NCBI GenBank assembly: GCA_020853255.1
Contig: JADYZI010000206.1
Span: 1 to 22,605 of the forward strand
Length of the DNA stretch: 22,605 nucleotides
Source: Acidobacteriota bacterium
GTDB lineage: Bacteria; Acidobacteriota; Blastocatellia; Pyrinomonadales; Pyrinomonadaceae
Direction of reading: 5' to 3'
Shown: piece by piece, positions 1-6,875 of the stretch
How positions within the stretch are numbered: the stretch's first letter is position 1
Layout: the number at the start of each line of letters is the position of its first letter
The notes under the pieces: generated by a model
Database searches by the model: none
What the model saw: the letters and a program-made list of their open reading frames with translations, nothing else
Told to the model about the DNA's origin: nothing
Position numbers and translations under genes: made by a program

Positions 1-2
1 AA

Positions 3-59
3 CCGCCGAAAGAGTATAAACTGACGCCGAAAGCTGATCCTCGAATGTCGGCGCGCTGA
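3..59 (+). CDS. Possible 3' end of a gene entering from the left (partial)
   Basis: Frame 3 of the plus strand is open from the window edge to a TGA at 57-59. It encodes a short charged tail (PPKEYKLTPKADPRMSAR) that looks like an ordinary protein C-terminus and would converge on the minus-strand gene ending at 71. The open stretch is only 18 codons, so this is a weak call. No function can be given. Confidence 0.3.
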   Translation, partial: PPKEYKLTPKADPRMSAR

Positions 60-70
60 TATCGGCGTGT

Positions 71-511
71 TTAGCTGAGTGGCTTTGTTTCTTCTTCGCT
101 CTCGTCCTCGAACAGCTGGCTGACCGGTGTTTGCGGCGGCGGGAGCGATTCTAGTTTGTCGGCCAGCACTTTTTGCAGTTGCTCGACCGCAGACTTTGCG
201 CGTTCGAAATCGTCGCGGACGAGTTTTAATGTCAGCTTGCCGTCGGTGTTTGGAAGTTCGGCAAGCTTTGCGAATGTTCGTGTCCGGATCTCTATTTTTG
301 CACCGCGTTTGAAAACGCCCTTTCGGAATTTAATGTCAAGAATTTCGTCCAGCGGAAGCCGAACTTCTTTTACTCCGCGGGCGATGATGCCAAACAGTTT
401 CGACTCAAATTCCAAAACGATCCCCGCGGGTGAAAATTTGGCGATCCCATTGACGGTCGTTATGCCATGTGCGCTTTCGGTCTTGAATGGGACACTCGTA
501 AAACTTTGCAT
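71..511 (-). CDS. Hypothetical protein, possibly PH-like fold
   Basis: A 146-residue soluble protein with no signal peptide or membrane segment. Residues about 20-110 alternate short beta-like segments (GIVLEFES, VRLPLDEILDIKFRKG, KIEIRT, LTLKLV) and end in an amphipathic helix (about 103-120), the order expected of a bacterial PH-like domain. The last 25 residues are acidic and probably disordered. The ATG at 511 lacks a clear Shine-Dalgarno and lies six bases from the arm of a large inverted repeat (517-649), so its promoter region is occupied by that repeat. Function unknown; the PH-like idea rests on secondary-structure pattern only. Confidence 0.65.
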   Translation of the reverse strand: MQSFTSVPFKTESAHGITTVNGIAKFSPAGIVLEFESKLFGIIARGVKEVRLPLDEILDIKFRKGVFKRGAKIEIRTRTFAKLAELPNTDGKLTLKLVRDDFERAKSAVEQLQKVLADKLESLPPPQTPVSQLFEDESEEETKPLS

Positions 512-516
512 AAAAT

Positions 517-649
517 GGCAGAAACACGAGCGGTAGCGAGTGTGTTTCGATTGTGGATTGCGGATTTCCGAAAGCGGATTTCAAATCCAAAATCCAAAAT
601 CGGCAATCCAAGATCAAGAGGCACACTCGCTACCGGTCGTGTTTCTGCC
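517..649. repeat. REP-like element with 28-bp terminal inverted repeat and nested hairpin
   Basis: The left arm 517-544 and the right arm 622-649 are reverse complements at 27 of 28 positions. The core AGCGGTAGCGA resembles the REP family flanking the transposase gene at 3063-3572. Inside lies a second, looser inverted repeat of GGATTGCGGATTT / AAATCCAAAATC heptamer-like words (about 549-618). The right arm supplies the stop codon and last residues of the next gene (630-884), so the element has been taken into a coding end. This looks like a BIME-type REP pair. Confidence 0.8.
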
Positions 650-884
650 TCAGATACTTGCGGATACCGAATAGACTAATCAATAGCCAGAAAAATTCAA
701 CAACAAAAGACGGAAAGTTGAATTCGAAATATAACGAGATCAAGATCAATATCGCGCCGACGGCGTTGAGGAGCGAGTAATACAGGCTATCACTCCGGAG
801 CCGTTCGGTTTGAAGCAGGATGTAGGTAATGACGATCGTCGCGACGCCCGCCGTGCCGAGGATGTTGTACCACGCGAAAGTCAC
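630..884 (-). CDS. CBU_0592-family small membrane protein
   Basis: An 84-residue integral membrane protein with three hydrophobic helices (about 4-23, 35-52 and 57-74). The order 'LGTAG…YILLQTERLRSDSLYYSLLNAVGAILILIS…FPSFVVEFFWLLISLFG' (given here in pieces) is the pattern of the CBU_0592 family, whose function is unknown. The start is a GTG at 884 inside GTGA, overlapping the TGA stop of the upstream exported BNR gene by four bases, so the two are probably translationally coupled. The final residues (QKHDR) and the TAG stop come from the right arm of the REP-like element, suggesting the natural C-terminus was replaced when the repeat inserted. Confidence 0.85.
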   Translation of the reverse strand: MTFAWYNILGTAGVATIVITYILLQTERLRSDSLYYSLLNAVGAILILISLYFEFNFPSFVVEFFWLLISLFGIRKYLRQKHDR

Positions 885-1885
885 TTCAGTTTATAAACGC
901 CGCCGCGGGGCCCAACGGCCCAAACTGCTTTTTTGCCTTTGGCTGCGACTGCGTTCAGATCTTCGCCGCCGATCTTTGACCATGTCTTGCCACCGTCGCG
1001 CGTGCTCTCAGTCCCATTTGTCCCGACGGCGATGATCGTGTGGTCGTCTATGTATGCGACGCCTGATCGATAGCCGGTAAGTCCATCGGCGACTGACCAT
1101 GTCTTTCCTCCATCGCTGGTGAAAGCAAGGCTATTCGCGGCTTCGTTGGGCTTTTCATAATTGCCGCCGACGATCACGCCGTTAGTTTTGTCGCGAAATG
1201 CTATCGAGAAAATGCCGCTTCCCGAGGTGCCTTTAACAATTGGCGCAGTGGCCGAAGTCCATGTTTTCCCGCGGTCGTTCGAGCGAAAAACATGAGCGTC
1301 GGTTCCGCCTGAAACGAGAAATGCATTGCTTTTGCCTAGAGTTATTAGACACGTGCCGCTGGCGGCAAACGCGGCTTCGCCGTCTTTTGCAGCAGGAAGA
1401 TTGTTGCTTACGATCGGCTGCCAATTCTCACCGTCCGTAGTATTGATCAACAGATAATGCCCATCGACCGGATCGCTCATCGCGATGCAGTTCTTGCTGT
1501 CCCAGCACGCGATCGCGTCAAAGAATGCCTTTTCGCTCGCATTCGTGAACTGCGCTTTCCACGTCATGCCGCCGTCGGTCGTCTTATAAATTCGGGACGA
1601 GACTCCGTTGCCGATACTCAAAATATATGCCGTGTTCGCATCAAACGCTTCGATGTCGCGGAAGTCGAGCTTATCGGCGCCGGGTACCCTCATCACCTTC
1701 CACGACTTCCCGCCATCCGTAGTTTTTACTACGGTTCCGCCCGTCCCGCTCGCCCAAACGACCTTTTCGCTGACGACCGACAGGCCGCGAAACGACGCTT
1801 TCGTATCAACCGGCTGCTTCACCCATTGGGCAAAGGCGGCTGCGGAAAATATGGTTATTAAAATAATGCCAAATGCCGACTTCAT
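881..1885 (-). CDS. Exported BNR/Asp-box (Ycf48-like) beta-propeller protein
   Basis: A 334-residue protein starting with a signal peptide (hydrophobic 5-17, cleavage near AFA-Q). Asp-box motifs recur: KTTDGGKSWK, KTTDGGMTWK, NTTDGENW, RSNDRGKTWT, TSDGGKTWS and TRDGGKTWS, which is diagnostic of a BNR or Ycf48-like seven-bladed propeller. In databases such proteins are often loosely named 'oxidoreductase' or 'photosystem assembly factor'; nothing here shows photosynthesis or catalysis. The likely role is a periplasmic or surface binding scaffold. GGAG lies about 10 nt before the ATG at 1885. The downstream CBU_0592 gene overlaps its stop. Confidence 0.85.
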   Translation of the reverse strand: MKSAFGIILITIFSAAAFAQWVKQPVDTKASFRGLSVVSEKVVWASGTGGTVVKTTDGGKSWKVMRVPGADKLDFRDIEAFDANTAYILSIGNGVSSRIYKTTDGGMTWKAQFTNASEKAFFDAIACWDSKNCIAMSDPVDGHYLLINTTDGENWQPIVSNNLPAAKDGEAAFAASGTCLITLGKSNAFLVSGGTDAHVFRSNDRGKTWTSATAPIVKGTSGSGIFSIAFRDKTNGVIVGGNYEKPNEAANSLAFTSDGGKTWSVADGLTGYRSGVAYIDDHTIIAVGTNGTESTRDGGKTWSKIGGEDLNAVAAKGKKAVWAVGPRGGVYKLK

Positions 1886-1916
1886 AGTGTTGAAACTCCG
1901 AAATAAGGGATGGGAA

Positions 1917-1950
1917 TAAGTTATAAGTGAAACGTATCACCTATAACTTA
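1917..1950. repeat. 14-bp stem-loop between two minus-strand genes
   Basis: Arms 1917-1930 and 1937-1950 (TAAGTTATAAGTGA / TCACCTATAACTTA) pair at 13 of 14 positions around a 6-nt loop AACGTA. It lies between the TIGR01777 gene and the start of the BNR gene. No U-run follows on the minus strand, so it is not a textbook terminator. It may be a repeat or an mRNA processing or regulatory hairpin. Confidence 0.6.
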
Positions 1951-1994
1951 CCACTTATCACATAAATTGAATCGTCCGCCTCGCGTATTTGCCG

Positions 1995-2948
1995 TCAGCC
2001 GTTCAACTCTCGCCAACGTGAGTATAGGTTTCGGCAGGCGTCGTTCCAATCGGGGAACTCAAATTTAAATCCTGAGTCGGTCAACAGTTTCGGCACGACG
2101 CGGCGGCTTTTTAGTATTAGTTCTGTTTCGGTTCGCATAAAGAAAGCTCCGATGGCCAGTTGCCATTCCATCGCCGGCAGGCCAAATCGTGTTCCCGAAG
2201 TCTCGCGGAAGATACGCATAAATTCGCGGTTCGGCAGCGGGTTTGGCGATGAGAGATTGATCGGGCCGGAGAGTTCTTCGTGTTCGATGAGCCAATAGAC
2301 CGAACGGACAAAATCCTGATCGTGTATCCATGAAATGTATTGTTTACCGCTTGCAGCCGTGCCGCCAAGTCCTTTGCGGACGAGGCCGAGCATAACATCG
2401 AAGATGCCTCCGCGGTCAGGGCTCATCGTCATCGCCGAACGCATCAGCACCTTTCGTGTTTTCGGCGTGTCGGCCTCGTTTGCCGCTTTTTCCCAGGCCA
2501 TTGCAACATCGATGCTGAAATTCCAGGCGTCGGGTGCATCATTTTCACGGCCGCCGATGATTCCAGACACATCGTCGTTCGGTGCATCGAAACGATGAGC
2601 ATAGATCGTCGCCGTGCTTGCCTGCAGCCAAAACTTCGGTGGATCTGCCGCTTGAGCAATTGCTTCACGCACGACCCGCGTCGAATCCACCCGCGAATCC
2701 ATCATCTGCCGGCGATTCTCTTCGTTATACCGGCAATTCACGCTCCGGCCGGCTAGATTGATGACAACATCCGAACCGTCGATCTCGCTCGCCCAATCTC
2801 CAAGCGTCTTGCCATCCCATTTTGCCGTTCGCCAAATTTGTTTCTCAGGCGACCGGCCAAGTACGACAACCTCGTGCCCGTCCGCGTGAAAGGCTCGCGC
2901 CAATACATTGCCAACCTGCCCTGTCCCGCCTGGAATGACGATTTTCAT
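1995..2948 (-). CDS. TIGR01777-family epimerase/oxidoreductase (YfcH-like, extended SDR)
   Basis: A 317-residue NAD(P)-binding protein of the TIGR01777 / SDR39U1 family. Residues 1-13 carry the dinucleotide motif (MKIVIPGGTGQVG), followed by 'VVINLAGRSVNCRYNEENR', 'LQASTATIYAHR' and 'SWIHDQDFVRSVYWLIEHEELSGPINLSSP' (quoted in part), all typical of this family; substrate unknown. I chose ATG 2948, with AAGAG just upstream. A frame extension to 3008 adds 20 residues that are a translation of a REP copy (2958-2990), so the extension is not real. The C-terminal DUF1731-like part (PNREFMRIFRE…) is present, so the gene is full length. Confidence 0.9.
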   Translation of the reverse strand: MKIVIPGGTGQVGNVLARAFHADGHEVVVLGRSPEKQIWRTAKWDGKTLGDWASEIDGSDVVINLAGRSVNCRYNEENRRQMMDSRVDSTRVVREAIAQAADPPKFWLQASTATIYAHRFDAPNDDVSGIIGGRENDAPDAWNFSIDVAMAWEKAANEADTPKTRKVLMRSAMTMSPDRGGIFDVMLGLVRKGLGGTAASGKQYISWIHDQDFVRSVYWLIEHEELSGPINLSSPNPLPNREFMRIFRETSGTRFGLPAMEWQLAIGAFFMRTETELILKSRRVVPKLLTDSGFKFEFPDWNDACRNLYSRWRELNG

Positions 2949-2957
2949 AACACTCTT

Positions 2958-3040
2958 GTCAGAACCGAGAGCAGTAGCGACCGGCCTCTTCTGGCGCTGC
3001 CGGTACAATAGCTCACAGGATAACTAGCGACCGGCCTCTT
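2958..3040. repeat. REP copies (forward) beside RAYT-1
   Basis: 2958-2990 reads GTCAGAACCGAGAGCAGTAGCGACCGGCCTCTT (a 33-nt unit with core GCAGTAGCGACCGG). A partial second copy, TAGCGACCGGCCTCTT, lies at 3025-3040. The same unit occurs in reverse at 3595-3625 and 3628-3658 on the far side of the transposase gene, and as a perfect inverted pair at 9668-9747. Confidence 0.85.
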
Positions 3041-3062
3041 TTTGTACTCCTGCTACAAATGG

Positions 3063-3572
3063 TCACAAAAAATCTGGAAGCTCATCGCCCTGCCCAAACA
3101 GTACGTAGTTTACGGCATTCTGAACGCTCTCGCTGTTACAAAGGTATCGAGTGCTTCCTCCCTTTACCCACGGCGTGTTGTCAGATATCCAGCAGCCATT
3201 CTCTCGCATAACCCGCGTTGCGTTTGCCTTTAATGCGCTCAGTATTGTGTTCGCGTTCAAAAGATTAGACGAAATTACGGAATGTGCATGATTCGTTCGA
3301 ACATTAGCTGCAAACTTGCACCACGATCTCAGCTCACAGGTTTCGTCAATTGCGAGTTCTACACACCTCCGCATAGGTGAATTTAAGATAACCGGGCTTC
3401 TATCCATAAAACTCTTCTCAAACTCTTTTCTTGCGGGGTTATGCTCAACCCGCGGGGATCCATAAATGTTGTTCGATCTGTCCACTGATCCACGGGTGTC
3501 ACCGTGTAGCCAAGTGCCATACGTTCTGAATGTGATCAGGTAAGCGAGCGGTATGTCCATGTCATTCCACAT
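3063..3572 (-). CDS. REP-associated tyrosine transposase (RAYT-1), Y1/IS200-like HUH nuclease
   Basis: A 169-residue Y1_Tnp-superfamily protein. The N-terminus MWNDMDIPLAYLITFRTYG with GTWLHGD, the HUH motif NHAHS (His95 and His97) and a C-terminal helix with the probable catalytic Tyr (NYVLFGQ, Tyr156) are all intact. Such enzymes nick single-stranded REP hairpins and are thought to spread REP sequences. I chose ATG 3572; an extension to 3608 would translate the neighbouring REP. The gene is framed by forward REP units at 2958-3040 and inverted units at 3595-3658, the classical REPtron layout. It is probably domesticated or autonomous and low in expression. A strong family call from motifs. 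Confidence 0.88.
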   Translation of the reverse strand: MWNDMDIPLAYLITFRTYGTWLHGDTRGSVDRSNNIYGSPRVEHNPARKEFEKSFMDRSPVILNSPMRRCVELAIDETCELRSWCKFAANVRTNHAHSVISSNLLNANTILSALKANATRVMRENGCWISDNTPWVKGGSTRYLCNSESVQNAVNYVLFGQGDELPDFL

Positions 3573-3594
3573 AGGCTTTCTGTTGGCCGGCGAG

Positions 3595-3658
3595 GAGGCC
3601 GGTCGCAACCGCTCCGGGTTCTGACAAGAGGCCGGTCGCTACCGCTCCCGGTTCTGAC
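3595..3658. repeat. Two tandem REP copies (reverse) beside RAYT-1
   Basis: Units at 3595-3625 and 3628-3658 share GAGGCCGGTCGC(A/T)ACCGCTCC and GGTTCTGAC and are inverted relative to 2958-3040. The last base of the second unit is the first base of the serA stop triplet (3658-3660), so the repeat abuts the end of serA exactly. Confidence 0.88.
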
Positions 3659-4893
3659 TAATATACCATCCTCACCTTGACCGTTCCCGGAACGCCTTTC
3701 ATCAGCTCGAACGCCTCTTTTGACAGCTTTGATTCGATGTCGAGGATGACGTAGCCGATGACGTCGTTGGTTTTTAGATATTGGCCGAGGATGTTGATGC
3801 CGTGGCCGGATAGACGCGAGTTTATCTCGCCCAGCACGCCCGGAATGTTTTCGTGTATGTGCAGAATGCGATGCGTCCCGGCCTGCGGCGGAAGATTGAC
3901 CGGCGGGACGGTGTGCGAGCCTTCGCTTGTGCCGAATTCGAGATAATTTATAAGTTTTGAGGTAACGTCGGTGCCGATGTTTGCCTGAGCCTCTTCGGTC
4001 GAACCCCCGATGTGAGGCGTAAGGATCACATTTGGCAATCCCTGCAATACCGATGAAAACGGATCGCCGTTCTTCTCTGGTTCTTCCGGGAAAACATCGA
4101 CCGCCGCTCCGGCAAGTTTGCCGTACTTTAATGCCTTAGCCAACGCGTTCAGATCAACCACATCGCCGCGGCTGTGGTTGATGAGGATGCTTCCTTTCCG
4201 CATCGCCCTCAACGCTTCGGCGTCGATCATATTGCGCGTCGTCGCGTCCGACGGCACGTGCAGCGTTACGATGTTCGATCGTTTCAACAGGTCCTTTAAG
4301 TCAGAAGTCTGTTTTGCGTTGCCGAGCGGCAATTTCGTCGCCGCGTCGTAATAGATCACCTGCATTCCCATCGCCTCGGCCATCGTCGAAACCTGCGAGC
4401 CGATGTTGCCGTAGCCGATAATGCCGAGCGTTTTACCTCTCAATTCAAAACTGCCCTTTGCCTCCTTCAACCACTCGCCGCGATGCGCCGCCGCGTTCTT
4501 GTCCGCGATCTTGCGTATCAGTATCACGCAAAGCCCGATTATCAACTCCGCAACCGAACGCGTGTTCGAATACGGAGCATTAAATACCGCAACGCCTTTC
4601 TCCGTCGCCGCCGCAAGATCAACTTGATTGACGCCAATACAAAAACACCCGACCGCCAACAGCTTGTCAGCCGCCTCGATCACGTTCTTCGTAATGCGGG
4701 TCTTCGAGCGAATACCGACGAGATGCACGCCCTTTACGGCCTTTACGAGATCACCGTCGCTCAACGCGCCGTTGATCTTTTTTATGTTCGAGTAACCCAT
4801 CGAACACAACTCATCGACCGCTGAATCAGAAATGTTCTCGAGTAAGAGAATGCTGATCTTATCTTTAGGGTAGGATGTTTGAGTTGTCGCCAT
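3658..4893 (-). CDS. serA: D-3-phosphoglycerate dehydrogenase
   Basis: A 411-residue enzyme, the same size as the short E. coli-type SerA. It oxidises 3-phosphoglycerate to 3-phosphohydroxypyruvate with NAD, the first step of serine synthesis. The substrate lobe is at about 12-110. The nucleotide motif GYGNIG is at 160-165. The catalytic segments ILINHSRGDVVD (Arg), DVFPEEPE (Glu) and LTPHIGGSTEEAQ (His) are present, and a C-terminal ACT domain runs from about 340 to 411 (HIHENIPGVLGEINSRLS), normally the serine feedback site. The ATG at 4893 has no Shine-Dalgarno, and an extended -10 lies only nine bases upstream, so the mRNA may be nearly leaderless. A decayed second serA head lies at 6672-6875. 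Confidence 0.96.
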   Translation of the reverse strand: MATTQTSYPKDKISILLLENISDSAVDELCSMGYSNIKKINGALSDGDLVKAVKGVHLVGIRSKTRITKNVIEAADKLLAVGCFCIGVNQVDLAAATEKGVAVFNAPYSNTRSVAELIIGLCVILIRKIADKNAAAHRGEWLKEAKGSFELRGKTLGIIGYGNIGSQVSTMAEAMGMQVIYYDAATKLPLGNAKQTSDLKDLLKRSNIVTLHVPSDATTRNMIDAEALRAMRKGSILINHSRGDVVDLNALAKALKYGKLAGAAVDVFPEEPEKNGDPFSSVLQGLPNVILTPHIGGSTEEAQANIGTDVTSKLINYLEFGTSEGSHTVPPVNLPPQAGTHRILHIHENIPGVLGEINSRLSGHGINILGQYLKTNDVIGYVILDIESKLSKEAFELMKGVPGTVKVRMVY

Positions 4894-4902
4894 GAAGTGA
4901 CG

Positions 4903-4911
4903 ATTATATCA
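4903..4911 (-). promoter_or_regulatory. Extended -10 promoter of serA
   Basis: On the minus strand the bases read TGATATAAT, a TGn extension plus a perfect TATAAT, ending nine bases before the serA ATG. No good -35 is visible. Transcription would start about three bases before the ATG, implying a leaderless or near-leaderless message. Confidence 0.55.
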
Positions 4912-4958
4912 ACACTCAGCCATTTACGGCCGTTTTCAATAACATTTTTGCAATCTTT

Positions 4959-5049
4959 CCGATCGTCCGATCGGTTCAAAAACCGCTTTTCGCGTATCTG
5001 AAATGATTGTTCCCTTGGATTGAAAGTGAAAAACGGCCGAAATCACTTT
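4959..5049. promoter_or_regulatory. Inverted repeats in the divergent serA/5278 intergenic region
   Basis: The 384-bp gap 4894-5277 holds a perfect 7-bp dyad CCGATCG-TC-CGATCGG at 4959-4974 and a second inverted repeat AAAGTGA-N13-TCACTTT at 5023-5049. Either could be an operator for the divergent genes. No regulator identity can be read from them. The rest of the gap, apart from the promoters at 4903-4911 and 5192-5220, shows nothing recognisable. Confidence 0.4.
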
Positions 5050-5191
5050 GACGAACCTAAACGTTTCAAAAATGTCGAGTACCCGACGCTATTCGCCTTC
5101 ATATTGGTGGGCTGGATAAATCCGTCCAAAGTCCATAAACCGTTTGTGAGCAATCTTTTTCGTATTTTCAAATAATAAATCTAAAAACTTC

Positions 5192-5220
5192 TTGACTTAT
5201 TAGAGTAATTGTTATATAGT
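5192..5220 (+). promoter_or_regulatory. Strong sigma-70 promoter for the 5278 gene
   Basis: TTGACT (5192-5197), a 17-bp spacer and TATAGT (5215-5220) match the vegetative consensus at 5 of 6 bases in each box. The predicted start near 5227 gives a leader of about 50 nt. It carries AAGGAGAG just before the ATG at 5278. Confidence 0.75.
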
Positions 5221-5277
5221 TTCGAAATTCGATTCCAAATTGCGGAAGAAGATCGAAAACCAAAAAGGAGAGAGAAC

Positions 5278-5940
5278 ATGAAAAACATAGTAATTCTGCT
5301 TACGTTACTGCTTGCAGCAGGTTCAATAAATGCTCAGAAGATGGATCATTCTTCGATGAAGAAAGACATGACAACCGAAATGTCAGCGCTGATGAAAAAG
5401 CCAAAAGTGCTCGAACTTGATAGAGCGATGCGCGAATTGTGGTACTCGCACATGTATTGGACCTTGATCACCGTTGACGCATATTACAACGACCCGAAAG
5501 GGCTAAACGCTAAGCTGAACCGTTTGCTGCAAAATCAAAAAGACATTGGAGCCGCAATTGTTCCCTATTATGGCCAAGCGGCGGGTGATCAGCTGGCGAA
5601 ACTTCTTACTGAACACATAACACTTGCGGTTCCCGTGTTAAAGGCGGCAAAAGAGAACGACAAAGCTGCTTTAGACAAAGCCGTAAAAGATTGGTACGCA
5701 AACGCGAAGGCGATCGGCCTTTTTCTGGCATCTGCCAACCCGAAAAACTGGAACGCAAAGGATACCCAAGCTGCTTTGGAAATGCATATCACGCAAACCA
5801 TCGCCTACTCTGTAAGTATCCTCAAAGGCGAATACTCGCAATCCTTCGGAGGTTTCGACGAGGCAACGCGGCATATGATCATGCTCGCCGATCTTTTGAC
5901 TGAGGGGATAGCAAAACAATTCCCGGAAAAATTCAAGTAA
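5278..5940 (+). CDS. Exported all-helical protein of unknown function
   Basis: A 220-residue secreted protein. It has a signal peptide (hydrophobic 4-16, cleavage near INA-Q), then a Met/His/Lys-rich linker (KMDHSSMKKDM) and a helical domain. Recognisable landmarks are LRELWYSHMYWT-like (here MRELWYSHMYWTL), LLQNQKDIGAAIVPYYG, LLTEHI, WYANAKAIGLFLAS and GIAKQFPEKF. This is a widespread family sometimes mislabelled 'acetylglutamate kinase'; it has no kinase motif. I chose ATG 5278 because of the excellent AAGGAGAG; an upstream frame start at 5209 overlaps the -10 box. It heads an operon with the truncated haemoglobin, and a decayed copy of its 3' end follows that gene. Function unknown; a heme, NO or metal link is only contextual. 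Confidence 0.8.
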   Translation: MKNIVILLTLLLAAGSINAQKMDHSSMKKDMTTEMSALMKKPKVLELDRAMRELWYSHMYWTLITVDAYYNDPKGLNAKLNRLLQNQKDIGAAIVPYYGQAAGDQLAKLLTEHITLAVPVLKAAKENDKAALDKAVKDWYANAKAIGLFLASANPKNWNAKDTQAALEMHITQTIAYSVSILKGEYSQSFGGFDEATRHMIMLADLLTEGIAKQFPEKFK

Positions 5941-6004
5941 TCGGTGGTTTGCACAACATCAGCGGCCATTTCGGTAAAACATTAAGGAAAATCAAGATCA
6001 GAAT

Positions 6005-6547
6005 ATGAGAATCAAAATCAAATGCAAACATACTCTATTTGTAAGAACTCTCGCACCAGCGATCGTTCTAATATCGTTCGCCGTGGCGGCGTCAGCGCAA
6101 ACTAATCCCGAAAAGAGCCTTTATGAGAGGCTTGGAGGCGTGTATGCGATCGCTCAAGTAGTAGATCATTTTAGCGACGCGCTTATAAAGAATCCGGTAG
6201 TAGGCCAGAATTCAAAGAATCCACAGTTAAGGGACTGGAGCCGAAACAGCCTCAACAGGCTCCCAGGCCTCAAGTTCGAGCGGACACTGTGGGTCTGCGA
6301 TGTCACTGGCGGGCCATTCAAATTCTCAGCAACAAGACCTGGCAGCACCCCTTTGGGACTCGAGAACGCACATCGCAACCTAAAGATCTCGCCTGCAGAA
6401 TTCGATGAAGTTGCCGCGGAGTTGGCTCGAACCCCAGATTGGGCAAAGGTTCCTTCGCGCGAAAAGGCCGAGGTACTAGCCGGCTTTGCAGCACATAAAA
6501 ATGAGGTTACAGAAGGCTTTAGGATGCAGAAAAGTAGCCCCAAATAG
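6005..6547 (+). CDS. Exported group I truncated haemoglobin
   Basis: A 180-residue protein with an N-terminal signal or anchor segment (15-31, ending ASA-Q) and a truncated globin domain from SLYERLGGVYAIAQVV (38-53) to about 150. The proximal heme ligand is probably His123 (ENAHRNLKIS). By my alignment the usual distal TyrB10 (in 'FY') is Ser57 (HFSDAL), so ligand chemistry may differ from NO-dioxygenating trHbN. The loop between helices contains an insertion (KNPQLRDWSRNSL). Most truncated globins are cytoplasmic, so export is unusual. It follows the helical exported protein by 64 bp, likely on one transcript, with a terminator at 6643. Confidence 0.82.
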   Translation: MRIKIKCKHTLFVRTLAPAIVLISFAVAASAQTNPEKSLYERLGGVYAIAQVVDHFSDALIKNPVVGQNSKNPQLRDWSRNSLNRLPGLKFERTLWVCDVTGGPFKFSATRPGSTPLGLENAHRNLKISPAEFDEVAAELARTPDWAKVPSREKAEVLAGFAAHKNEVTEGFRMQKSSPK

Positions 6548-6624
6548 TACTTGCTGAAATTTACGCCAAAGGAATTGCGAAACAATTTCCAGAAAGAGTT
6601 CAAATGATCACTGGTGAGACCTGA
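6547..6624 (+). pseudogene. Tail remnant of a paralogue of the 5278-5940 gene
   Basis: In the frame starting at 6547 the bases read LAEIYAKGIAKQFPERVQ before a TGA at 6622-6624. The part GIAKQFPE is identical to the C-terminus of the 5278 protein (LLTEGIAKQFPEKFK), and the DNA is similar over about 40 bp. No start or upstream part is present, so this is the fossil 3' end of a second copy. Confidence 0.7.
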
Positions 6625-6642
6625 ATGACTCGCAAACGATGC

Positions 6643-6669
6643 GAAGGGCGCACCTGCCGCCCTTCTTTT
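6643..6669 (+). terminator. Rho-independent terminator
   Basis: A perfect 8-bp stem GAAGGGCG/CGCCCTTC with a 7-nt loop (CACCTGC) is followed by TTTT. It ends the exported-protein/haemoglobin transcript. Confidence 0.8.
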
Positions 6670-6671
6670 GA

Positions 6672-6875
6672 TTAGCGATGGCTTGTTACGTATGAATCGT
6701 CCAGTTGAGGACGCCTTCGGCGGCCTCTGTAGGCTCCGCATGGTTCAGCTCGCTTTCTCGGCTCACAATTTGCATCGCCGTCAGCTTCGAGTTCCCGAAC
6801 GGCCGCGTCGGCGATGTTCTCAAGCAAGAGGATCTTTATCTTGTTTCGGGGGTATGAAGTTTCTAATCTGGTCAC
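6672..6875 (-). pseudogene. Chimeric remnant: serA 5' end fused to lpd 3' end
   Basis: From a GTG at 6875 the frame encodes about 33 residues like the SerA N-terminus (TSYPRNKIKILLLENIADA versus TSYPKDKISILLLENISDS in the intact gene). It then drifts out of similarity. In another frame the last bases (6688-6745) encode HAEPTEAAEGVLNWTIHT and a TAA, matching the end of the lpd product (HAHPT…EAAEGVHDLTIHM) with a six-residue deletion. The two halves are in different frames, so no functional protein is expected. The order fits a former lpd-serA-lpd-serA duplication that collapsed between serA head and lpd tail. Confidence 0.75.

Noticed and set aside
881..1885. Photosystem II assembly factor by Ycf48 similarity
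   Set aside because: Only Asp-box propeller repeats support it; no photosynthesis gene is nearby.
2949..3008. N-terminal extension of the TIGR01777 protein
   Set aside because: The added residues are a translation of a REP unit, and the family motif starts right at the ATG at 2948.
5209..5277. Upstream start of the helical exported protein
   Set aside because: It overlaps the -10 box, and an excellent Shine-Dalgarno precedes ATG 5278 and the signal peptide.
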